DNA from: Chloroflexota bacterium | Lineage (GTDB): Bacteria; Chloroflexota; Dehalococcoidia; SAR202; UBA11138 | Assembly: GCA_022566975.1 (NCBI GenBank) | Contig: JADFHV010000009.1 | Coordinates: forward strand, 1 to 16,204 | Direction of reading: 5' to 3' | Length of the DNA stretch: 16,204 nucleotides | Shown: positions 6,507 to 13,074 of the stretch, piece after piece | Position numbering within the stretch: position 1 is the stretch's first letter | Layout: each line of letters starts with the position of its first letter | Program-made: the position numbers and the translations under genes | The notes under the pieces: model-generated | Database searches by the model: none | What the model saw: only the letters and a program-made list of their open reading frames with translations | Told to the model about the DNA's origin: nothing

Positions 6507-6582
6507 AGCGCGGGGCCGCGGTGTCAGCAACATTCGAAAGTCCCGCTCGGACAACCGAGTGAGTCTAGCCACGGAGGCCGAC

Positions 6583-9018
6583 ATGAGCGTCCAAGAACGA
6601 GAAGTGCCAGCGGAGAAGCTTGCCGTCGTATGTAATCCCCAGGACCTCGGGTTCGAGACCACGGACGAGCTCCGTCCCCTGGAAGGGACTATCGGGCAGG
6701 AGCGGGCCGTAAGCGCCCTGGAGCTGGCTCTGGACATAGACGCCCCGGGGTTCAACCTGTTCATATCAGGCGTCCCCGGCACCGGACGGAACACGGCTCT
6801 ACGCTCGCACGTTGAGCGGATCGCGGCCACTAAGCCGGTGCCATCCGACTGGGGATACCTGTACAACTTCCAGGACCCATCCCAGCCGGTGGCCATCAGC
6901 CTGCCGTGCGGCATGATGAAGGAACTGGCCCGTGACATGAGCGACCTGGTCGACGGCTGCCGCCAGGAGGTCCCCAAAGCCTTCGAGAGCGATGACTACA
7001 CGCACCGCGTCGAGGAGGTCGTGAAGGGGGTGCAGGACAAGCGGCAGGCGCTGACCAACGAGCTGGAGCAGGAGGCCCAGAAGGGTGGGTTTGCCCTCTC
7101 ATTTACCCAGACGGGAATCACGCCGGTGCCCGTGGTAGACGGCCGCCCCATAAACCAGGAGGAGTTCGCCGGCCTGAGCGAAGAGCAGCGGGAGGCGCTC
7201 AGGGAAAAGGCCGAGGGGATCCAGCACTCCATCACGCACGCCATGCAGGAGTTCAGAAAGCTCAACCAGGAGGCGACGGACCGTGTCCAAGAGGTAGACG
7301 TCGAGCTTCTGAGGTTCACTCTGACGCCAATAATCTACGACCTCCAGGCCAAGTACCTCGACCACCCTGAAGTCGGCGCCTATCTGGGCCAGGTGGAGAC
7401 GGACATGGCCGAGCATCTGGACATGTTCAAGCCCTCTGGGGAGTCCCCCGATCGGCGTCCGGGCCCGGGAGGCCCGCCATCAGAAGAGGACGGCTTCGGC
7501 AGGTACCGGGTCAACGACCTGGTGGACAATTCGACGTGCGAGGGAGCGCCTGTAATATTCGAGTACAGCCCGACCTACTATAACCTCTTCGGACGCATAG
7601 ACTACCAGGCCAAGATGGGGACGCTGACGACCGACCTTACCATGGTCAGACCCGGTGCCATTCACAGGGCCAACGGCGGCTATCTGGTGGTGCAGGCCAG
7701 GGACCTGCTGGCGAGTCCCCTCTCCTGGGAGACCCTGAAGCGGACGCTCCGAAGCGGTGAGGTCCGCATTGAGAACATCGGTGAGCAGTACAGCCCACTC
7801 CCTTCGACGACGCTCAGGCCACAGCCCATCCCGGTCAACTGCAAGATCGTCCTCGTGGGGAGCCCCGACCTCTCACATCTTCTTCGCGGGGCGGACGAGG
7901 ACTTCCAGCGCTACTTCAAGGTTACGGCTGACTTCGACACCCTGATGGACCGCAATGCGGAGAACATGGCCAAGTACGCCGCATTCGTGGCGGCGAGGTC
8001 CAAGGACGGCAACCTTCGACCATTCCAGAATACGGCGGTCGCGCGCATCATAGACTACTCCAGCCGTCTGGTGCAGGACCAGGAGAAGCTGACCACCCGC
8101 TTCATGGATGTCGCCGACATGCTCACCGAGGCGAACTACTGGGCGGCCAAGGACAGCAACGACGTGGTCACCGCTGATCACGTCGCCAAAGCCATCGACC
8201 AGCGACATTACAGGGCCAGCCTGCCAGAGGAGCGCCTGAATGAGCTTATAGAATCGGGGGCGATCCACATCTCGACAGAAGGAAAAGCTGTCGGGCAGAT
8301 CAATGGGCTGGCTGTAATGTCCATAGGCGACTACGTCTTCGGGAAGCCGAGCCGCATCACCGCCCGCACGTCTCTGGGAAAGGGCCAGGTGGTCAACGTG
8401 GAGCGCGAGACGCGGATGAGCGGCAGAATACACGACAAGGGCTTCATGATACTCACCGGCTATCTGCGGGGGAAGTACGCGCAGGACAGGCCGCTTTCGC
8501 TGTCGGCCAGCATCGGCTTCGAGCAGACCTACAGCGAGGTGGACGGGGACAGTGCCTCGTCCACGGAGCTGTACGCGCTGCTGTCGGCGATCTCGGGGCT
8601 GCCAATAGACCAGGGGATCGCCGTCACCGGCTCTGTCAACCAGTCCGGGGAGGTCCAGGCCATCGGGGGGGCGACGTACAAGATCGAAGGTTACTACGAT
8701 GTGTGCAAAGCAAAGGGGCTAACCGGGAGCCAGGGCGTGATGATCCCCAGTGACAACCTCAGAAATCTCGTCCTCAAGGACAAGGTGGTCGACGCGGTGA
8801 GAGACGGCAACTTCAAGATCTACGCCGTGTCCACGGTTGACGAGGGGATCGAGGTCTTGACCGGGGTCGCCGCAGGGGAGCGCGGTGAAGACGGCACGTA
8901 TGTGGAGGGCACCGTGCACCACCTGGTAGAGAAGCGGCTGCGCGAGATGGCGGAGCAGGTCCGCAGATTCGGAAGGGACGGCCGGGCGGAAGACGGAGAG
9001 GACCAGGGTGAGCCGTAG
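6583..9018 (+). CDS. Lon-like (S16) protease with AAA_32-type module
   Basis: An 811-residue cytoplasmic protease of the LonB/LonC/YcbZ-type group. The N-terminal and middle part is an AAA+-like module with IGQERAVSALELAL (37-50) and a P-loop-like SGVPGTGRNTA (62-72), where the usual Lys is Arg. The region expected to hold Walker B reads GGYLVVQARDLL, with no DE pair. An inserted coiled segment covers about 105-260. The C-terminal proteolytic domain has DGDSASS with the catalytic Ser at 657 and GGATYKIEGYY with the Lys at 700. The 43-residue spacing equals that of E. coli Lon S679/K722. It may degrade misfolded or unstructured proteins, with doubtful ATP dependence. The ATG at 6583 is chosen for GGAGG 5 nt upstream; a GTG at 6559 is the longer alternative. 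It starts 76 bp after the FAD/Fe-S gene and may be co-transcribed with it. Confidence 0.9.
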   Translation: MSVQEREVPAEKLAVVCNPQDLGFETTDELRPLEGTIGQERAVSALELALDIDAPGFNLFISGVPGTGRNTALRSHVERIAATKPVPSDWGYLYNFQDPSQPVAISLPCGMMKELARDMSDLVDGCRQEVPKAFESDDYTHRVEEVVKGVQDKRQALTNELEQEAQKGGFALSFTQTGITPVPVVDGRPINQEEFAGLSEEQREALREKAEGIQHSITHAMQEFRKLNQEATDRVQEVDVELLRFTLTPIIYDLQAKYLDHPEVGAYLGQVETDMAEHLDMFKPSGESPDRRPGPGGPPSEEDGFGRYRVNDLVDNSTCEGAPVIFEYSPTYYNLFGRIDYQAKMGTLTTDLTMVRPGAIHRANGGYLVVQARDLLASPLSWETLKRTLRSGEVRIENIGEQYSPLPSTTLRPQPIPVNCKIVLVGSPDLSHLLRGADEDFQRYFKVTADFDTLMDRNAENMAKYAAFVAARSKDGNLRPFQNTAVARIIDYSSRLVQDQEKLTTRFMDVADMLTEANYWAAKDSNDVVTADHVAKAIDQRHYRASLPEERLNELIESGAIHISTEGKAVGQINGLAVMSIGDYVFGKPSRITARTSLGKGQVVNVERETRMSGRIHDKGFMILTGYLRGKYAQDRPLSLSASIGFEQTYSEVDGDSASSTELYALLSAISGLPIDQGIAVTGSVNQSGEVQAIGGATYKIEGYYDVCKAKGLTGSQGVMIPSDNLRNLVLKDKVVDAVRDGNFKIYAVSTVDEGIEVLTGVAAGERGEDGTYVEGTVHHLVEKRLREMAEQVRRFGRDGRAEDGEDQGEP

Positions 9019-9040
9019 ACGCGGTGCCGGCCGGAGAGAG

Positions 9041-9325
9041 CTAGCCGGGGCCTCTCCCGGGCATCAGCCTGTCGATGTTGATGGCCCTATGGCCCCTCGT
9101 GTAGCGGACTCGTAGGTTCTCGCCCACTACGAGCGTTTTGAACGTGTCCTCGTCCACCTCAACCTTGGCGGACCCGACGGTAACGTAGTACCTGTCCCCG
9201 GCGTCTGTCTCCTTGCCCTCCAGCAGTCCCTCAGCTATCCGATACGGGGGAAACGCATCCGCCAGGTTCCATAACCAGGACTTCAGCCACCGCCAGAACC
9301 GTAGCGCTAACGATCTCATACCCAT
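9041..9325 (-). CDS. Small uncharacterised protein with an aromatic N-terminal segment
   Basis: About 94 residues, family not recognised. The N-terminus MGMRSLALRFWRWLKSWLWNLADAFPPYRI is Trp-rich and amphipathic and could sit at the membrane surface. The rest, GLLEGKETDAGDRYYVTVGSAKVEVDEDTFKTLVVGENLRVRYTRGHRAINIDRL, reads as a compact beta-rich domain, reminiscent of small domains that end 'l..GE.vrVrYtr..rai.i..l'. The start is uncertain: the frame is open to a GTG at 9415, but the extra 30 residues look like non-coding sequence, and neither start has a strong ribosome site. It converges on the Lon-like gene with 22 bp between the stops and lies downstream of the thioredoxin lipoprotein pair. 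Confidence 0.55.
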   Translation of the reverse strand: MGMRSLALRFWRWLKSWLWNLADAFPPYRIAEGLLEGKETDAGDRYYVTVGSAKVEVDEDTFKTLVVGENLRVRYTRGHRAINIDRLMPGRGPG

Positions 9326-9476
9326 CCGCGTCCACACTTGCCCGGTGGGTCTCGAAGGGCGGCCCAGGGCCGTGCGCTCTATCGACGATAAATCTGATCT
9401 CACTGGTCGTATCACGGGGGCCGGACATAACCATCTCCGGCCAGTCTATACCCACACGAAACCCTACAGTGCGAGA

Positions 9477-9506
9477 ATGATACTGCCGTGAAACTCCCCT
9501 AAACAA
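9477..9506 (-). promoter_or_regulatory. Possible promoter for the small gene at 9041-9325
   Basis: On the minus strand, TTGTTT (9501-9506), 18 nt and TATCAT (9477-9482, 5 of 6). The leader would be about 145 nt to the ATG at 9325, or about 55 nt if the GTG at 9415 is the true start. Apart from this, I see nothing definite in the 298 bases between 9326 and 9623. Confidence 0.25.
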
Positions 9507-9623
9507 CGTATCTGAAGGTCTCTGCTTGGCCCGTTTGGCGCGTTCCTCTCAACGGGACACAGGTGAGCATGGACAGCCTGTACGTTGGGAAACCTGCGCC
9601 GGGCAAGGCCGCTCGCGAGGAGG

Positions 9624-10556
9624 TTAGAGAACCCGCTGCAGGGCCTGCTCGAGCTCTTCGAACGTCGCAAAGGACTCGAAGCGCGCCGCTATGTTGCGAT
9701 TCCGGTCTATTATGAACGACCACTCGGTACTGGGGAGACGCCACTCCAGGACGGTTGGAGATAGCCGGGCCCGGTCCAGGTCTCCCTGGATCTCCTCCGG
9801 GTTGTCGTAGAAGTCGACGTGTATGAAATTGGCCTGCCCCTTGTACTTGTCCTTCAGCTCCTGGAGGACTTCGACCTGGGGTCCGCATACGGCGTTAGTG
9901 CAGAATGCCGGACTGGCCATCACCACGACGGTGGGTAGGCCGTTCATTGCCGCATCGGCGATGGTGAGCTGGTAGAGGTCGGAATCTTGGAGAGAGCCGG
10001 TCGTGAGCTGACTCAACTTCTCGACGTCGCCGACGGTCTTGTTTGCGCTCAGGATGGCCGGAGAGCCCACGTCGGGGGCCTCGGTGGTCTCGGCGACGTC
10101 GAAGGAGAGCTGTGCGGAGCGGCGAGACCCATCCTGGTCCGATATGCTGATGTCTATGCGCCACCTGCCGGCCGCATCGAACGTCAGCAGTGTGGTGTAG
10201 ATCCCTCTCGTACCGTAAGGCCACGGTCGGAAGACTGCCAGCGCCGTCTCGCGCACCTGCCCCTCGGAGTCTCCCTCGGCAAAGAACCTGGACTTAACGG
10301 TCGCGGCCGGAGCGCGCACCAGACTCTGCTCAGACTGCAGCACAAAGCCGACCCGGTGCTTTCCGATCGCCAGGTCGGAGGTAGCGAAGATGGCCTGAAT
10401 ACCGTCCTCTGACAGCGGGCCTTTTATAAGCGCGATCTCATCGGGGCGCGCCTGCGTCTCCGCCGGCTCTGGGGCGTCCAGAGAGTCATCGCCCGAGCAG
10501 GCTACGGTCACGGCAAAGAGAAGTACGGTAGCCAGGGAGAAGAACCTGAGTCTCAT
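9624..10556 (-). CDS. Thioredoxin-fold lipoprotein with a CxxxxC motif
   Basis: A 310-residue exported protein. MRLRFFSLATVLLFAVTVACSG is a lipoprotein signal with the lipidated Cys at 20; Thr at -3 is a less common lipobox residue. Residues about 45-155 are a beta-rich domain (HRVGFVLQSEQSLVRAPAATVKSRFF ... GIYTTLLTFDAAGRWRIDISI), like the FixH/immunoglobulin-like modules found on exported redox proteins. Residues about 190-310 are a thioredoxin-like fold, with GLPTVVVMASPAFCTNAVCGPQVEVLQELKDKYKGQANFIHVDFYDNP. The active-site pair is C219-x4-C224 rather than CxxC. Likely a thiol-disulfide or peroxiredoxin-like role outside the membrane; partner unknown. It starts 16 bp after the DipZ-like gene, and its AGGAG overlaps that gene's TAG stop, so translation is probably coupled. 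Confidence 0.8.
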   Translation of the reverse strand: MRLRFFSLATVLLFAVTVACSGDDSLDAPEPAETQARPDEIALIKGPLSEDGIQAIFATSDLAIGKHRVGFVLQSEQSLVRAPAATVKSRFFAEGDSEGQVRETALAVFRPWPYGTRGIYTTLLTFDAAGRWRIDISISDQDGSRRSAQLSFDVAETTEAPDVGSPAILSANKTVGDVEKLSQLTTGSLQDSDLYQLTIADAAMNGLPTVVVMASPAFCTNAVCGPQVEVLQELKDKYKGQANFIHVDFYDNPEEIQGDLDRARLSPTVLEWRLPSTEWSFIIDRNRNIAARFESFATFEELEQALQRVL

Positions 10557-10572
10557 CGCGGAGTGAGCGCTC

Positions 10573-11925
10573 CTAGGGGCCCGTCTCGTAAGCGCCGAAG
10601 GTGAAGGCGAAGAGCTCCATCTCGGAAGAGTCCACGCTCAGCCTGAGCTCATGACCACCATAGGCGCCCAGCTGCACCAGGCGATACATACGCGCCTCAT
10701 CGACCAGCACGACGCTGTTCCCACTCTCGTCGAAGGTCACGTCGGCGCCCGCCTGGTTGGGCTCAAGGGGCGCGTCGTCCATGGTCAGGCGGACCGTGAA
10801 CGCCTCGGAGTTCAGAGGCGCCATTACGCCGTTGACGGTGGTGGCATAGAACTTGATGGCTATGTAGTCCGCGAATCCCTCCGTCTGCCGGGCGTGCACC
10901 AGGCTCTCTTCGGTGCTTCGCCAGAGTCCCTCCAGGTACATGAAGTGGTTCTGATGAACTGCCGAGTCCGCATATAAGACGTCCTCGCCCGGCTCCTGGT
11001 AATACTCGGGATGAAGCACGTATGGCGGCGTCGTTTCTGACTGGAGAGCGCCGAAGTTCCTTTGAAGCCCGGCGTATAGCTCCCTTGTGAGCCCTTCGTT
11101 TCCGCCCGCGTCTGCGATGCCCTGGTCCAGGCCGGGAGCGGGCTCAGCCTTCGACGATATCCCGCTCAGGTCGGCCCCCGTCTCGGCAAGTAGCTCGCGG
11201 ATCTTGTCCTCGGTCTCCTGGTAGGCGCCCTCTCCGAAGTGTGTATAGCGGATGTAGCCGTCCTTGTCGATCAGGTACTTGGCGGGCCAGAACCGGTTTC
11301 TATACGCTCTCCAGGTGCCGAAATCGTTGTCCTGGACGACCGCATATTCGAGTCCATGTCTCTCGACGGCGTCCTGCACGTTCTCAAGTACCTTCTCGAA
11401 CTCGAACTCGGGGGTGTGGACCCCGAGGATTACCAGGCCTTCGTCGGCATATTTCTCGTGCCACTCTCTAAGGAACGGGAACGTCCTGATGCAGTTTATG
11501 CAAGTATAAGTCCAGAAGTCGATCAGGACGACTTTCCCGAGCTGGCTCTCGACGCTAAAGGGCTCGGAGTTGATCCAGGCGCCCGTGTCCCTTAGCTCGG
11601 GTGCCAATGGGTCGTCGGCTTTGCGGGCCGACTGGACGGGGGCCGGCGTTGGCGTCGGCGCGACGGCCGTGGGGTTCGACGATGTGGGCGCCGCTGCTGC
11701 CACTTGGGCAGCCGCGGTCGTTACTGGTGCCTGGGTTGGCGTCGGCGCTAAGGCCGTCGCCGTCGGGTTAGACGATGTGGGCGCTGCTGCTGCCACCGGG
11801 ACACCGGCCGTCGTCACCCGGGGCTTCGGCACTCCTTTTTGCTCATCTTCTGAGCCGCAGGCGACGGCGAACAACAGCAGGAGGGCCGAGACTACCACAG
11901 CTCCTGCCGGTAGTCTGGATTTCAT
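10573..11925 (-). CDS. DipZ-like thioredoxin lipoprotein with C-terminal carbohydrate-binding-like domain
   Basis: 450 residues. The signal MKSRLPAGAVVVSALLLLFAVACGS gives lipidation at Cys23. A Thr/Ala/Pro linker (about 38-100) holds an internal duplication. The TlpA/DipZ-type thioredoxin domain (about 115-250) carries GKVVLIDFWTYTCINCIRTFPFLREW, active site C142-I-N-C145, and FWPAKYLIDKDGYIRYTHFGEGAYQETE. The C-terminal part (about 275-450: LYAGLQRNFGALQS ... YADSAVHQNHFMYLEGLWRSTEE ... FAFTFGAYE) matches the beta-sandwich domain that follows thioredoxin in DipZ proteins such as M. tuberculosis DipZ. The CcdA-like membrane domain of DipZ is absent, so a lipid anchor replaces it and reductant must come from another membrane protein. 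The ATG at 11925 has AAAGGAGCT 6-7 nt upstream; the longer open frame to 12081 is rejected. It is first in a two-gene operon. Confidence 0.88.
   Translation of the reverse strand: MKSRLPAGAVVVSALLLLFAVACGSEDEQKGVPKPRVTTAGVPVAAAAPTSSNPTATALAPTPTQAPVTTAAAQVAAAAPTSSNPTAVAPTPTPAPVQSARKADDPLAPELRDTGAWINSEPFSVESQLGKVVLIDFWTYTCINCIRTFPFLREWHEKYADEGLVILGVHTPEFEFEKVLENVQDAVERHGLEYAVVQDNDFGTWRAYRNRFWPAKYLIDKDGYIRYTHFGEGAYQETEDKIRELLAETGADLSGISSKAEPAPGLDQGIADAGGNEGLTRELYAGLQRNFGALQSETTPPYVLHPEYYQEPGEDVLYADSAVHQNHFMYLEGLWRSTEESLVHARQTEGFADYIAIKFYATTVNGVMAPLNSEAFTVRLTMDDAPLEPNQAGADVTFDESGNSVVLVDEARMYRLVQLGAYGGHELRLSVDSSEMELFAFTFGAYETGP
11648..11820. repeat. Imperfect 87 bp tandem duplication in the lipoprotein linker
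   Basis: Two diverged copies starting near 11648 and 11735 share GGCGTCGGCG, GACGATGTGGGCG and CTGCTGCTGCCAC. In the protein this gives AAAAPTSSNPTA...APTPT...APV twice (about residues 45-97). The copies differ by a 6 bp indel and point changes, so the duplication is not recent. It lengthens the tether between the lipid anchor and the thioredoxin domain. Confidence 0.7.
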
Positions 11926-12018
11926 AGTGTAGCTCCTTTTGGAGGTCGAGCCACCGGGGGGGGCCGACACCGGGGGCGGCGGGCATAGGGTCCCGCTCGC
12001 GAGGAAGGCCTCACCACT

Positions 12019-12024
12019 ATTGTA
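12019..12024 (-). promoter_or_regulatory. Possible -10 box for the thioredoxin lipoprotein operon
   Basis: On the minus strand TACAAT (12019-12024) is a 5 of 6 match to the -10 consensus and would give a leader of about 87 nt before the ATG at 11925. No convincing -35 box is found 16-18 nt upstream. Confidence 0.3.
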
Positions 12025-12076
12025 CACTAGCGTTAGATGCGCGGATGCGCCCACGGATGCCACAGGCGTCGCGGAA

Positions 12077-12116
12077 GGCAAAGCCTGACGGCGGGAGGCA
12101 AAGCCTGACGGCGGGA
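12077..12116. repeat. Perfect 20 bp tandem direct repeat before the dehydrogenase gene
   Basis: The unit GGCAAAGCCTGACGGCGGGA occurs twice with no gap (12077-12096 and 12097-12116), ending 21 bp before the ATG at 12138. It lies in the leader or promoter zone of the dehydrogenase gene and is identical in both copies, so it is either recent or maintained. Confidence 0.85.
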
Positions 12117-12137
12117 GGGACAGTGAGAGGGAGGGAA

Positions 12138-13022
12138 ATGAGAGTAGGATTCATCGGCGTCGGGTATATGGGCCGCCACATGGCGCGAAACGTCGCGAGA
12201 GGCGGCCACGAGCTCATCGTCTTCGACATCCGCAGGGAGACGGCGGACGAGGTCCTGGCAGAGGGAGCAACATGGGCCGACAGCCCACGGGCGGTCGCCG
12301 AGGCGAGCGAGGTAGTGTTCACGTCGCTGCCCAGGCCTCGTGACGTCGAGCAGGTGGCGACAGGCGAGGGCGGCATCCTGAGAGGTGCGAGTCCCGGTAC
12401 GGCCTATTTTGACCTGAGCACGACCGACCCGGCAACGATACACAGGATCGGTGACGCCGCCCGATCGAGAGGTGTGGCGGTCCTGGACGCCCCCGTGAGC
12501 GGCGGGACCGTGGGCGCCGAAAACGCGACGCTGTGCATCATGGTCGGAGGCGACGTCGAGGTCTACGAGCGGTTCAAGCCTGTGCTGGACCTGATCGGCG
12601 ACAAGGCGATGTACTGCGGGCCGCCGGGCTCCGGCGCCATCTGCAAGATCGTCAACAACCTCGTCGGTCTGAGCGTCGCCGTGGTGCTGTCGGAGGCCTT
12701 CACACTCGGGGTCAAGGCGGGCGTCGGCCCGCAGACGCTCTACGAAGCGGTCTCAAAAAGCTCGGGCAACACCGAGAGGATGCAGAGCTTTCCCGACGGT
12801 CTGTTCAAGGGCGATTTCGATCCGGGTTTCCAGGTCGACCTGGCGGCCAAGGACCTGGGCCTGGCCACGCAGATGGGACGGGACATGGGGATACCCATGG
12901 AGCTGTCCAACCTCGTCCAGCAGCGGTACATAGAGGCGCAGGGCAGAGGGTGGGGAAAGCAGGAGGCGGGCGCGGTCATACGCTTGCAGGAGGAGCGCGC
13001 CGGTGTAGAGGTCCGCACATGA
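12138..13022 (+). CDS. NAD(P)-dependent oxidoreductase, 3-hydroxyisobutyrate dehydrogenase family
   Basis: 294 residues, the usual length for beta-hydroxyacid dehydrogenases, which oxidise 3-hydroxyisobutyrate, tartronate semialdehyde, 4-hydroxybutyrate or related acids. Seen here: a Rossmann fold MRVGFIGVGYMGRHMARNVARGG with GxGxxG; Asp30 at the end of strand 2 (VFDIRRE), which suggests NAD rather than NADP; the substrate motif DAPVSGG (118-124); and GSGAICKIVNN with catalytic Lys170. The C-terminal helical domain carries LAAKDLGLATQMGRDMGIPMELSNLVQQRY. The exact substrate cannot be read from sequence. The ATG at 12138 follows AGGGAGGG closely and matches the family N-terminus. The frame is open back to 12045, but those 31 residues translate the tandem repeat and are rejected. 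Divergent from the thioredoxin lipoprotein operon. Confidence 0.9.
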   Translation: MRVGFIGVGYMGRHMARNVARGGHELIVFDIRRETADEVLAEGATWADSPRAVAEASEVVFTSLPRPRDVEQVATGEGGILRGASPGTAYFDLSTTDPATIHRIGDAARSRGVAVLDAPVSGGTVGAENATLCIMVGGDVEVYERFKPVLDLIGDKAMYCGPPGSGAICKIVNNLVGLSVAVVLSEAFTLGVKAGVGPQTLYEAVSKSSGNTERMQSFPDGLFKGDFDPGFQVDLAAKDLGLATQMGRDMGIPMELSNLVQQRYIEAQGRGWGKQEAGAVIRLQEERAGVEVRT

Positions 13023-13038
13023 TTCGCGCGCTGTCTCG

Positions 13039-13068
13039 TTGACGGGCAGGCAGTCGCAACCATAGAAT
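13039..13068 (+). promoter_or_regulatory. Promoter placing the transcript start at the M16 gene's GTG
   Basis: TTGACG (13039-13044, 5 of 6), 18 nt and TAGAAT (13063-13068, 5 of 6). Transcription would begin about 7 nt past the -10 box, at 13074-13076, which is the GTG start codon at 13075. This predicts a leaderless mRNA and explains why no ribosome binding site is present. Confidence 0.6.
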
Positions 13069-13074
13069 CACAAG

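Noticed and set aside
6559..6582. GTG start giving 8 extra residues to the Lon-like protease
   Set aside because: The ATG at 6583 has an ideal GGAGG 5 nt upstream, and the upstream GTG has no comparable site.
9231..9506. 91-codon minus-strand frame overlapping the small gene at 9041-9325
   Set aside because: No family resemblance, and it overlaps the better-looking small frame. Possible but unsupported.
11926..12081. 52-residue N-terminal extension of the DipZ-like lipoprotein
   Set aside because: The lipoprotein signal peptide and the AAAGGAGCT ribosome site both place the start at 11925.
12045..12137. 31-residue N-terminal extension of the dehydrogenase
   Set aside because: It translates the 20 bp tandem repeat, and the family N-terminus with a strong ribosome site begins at 12138.
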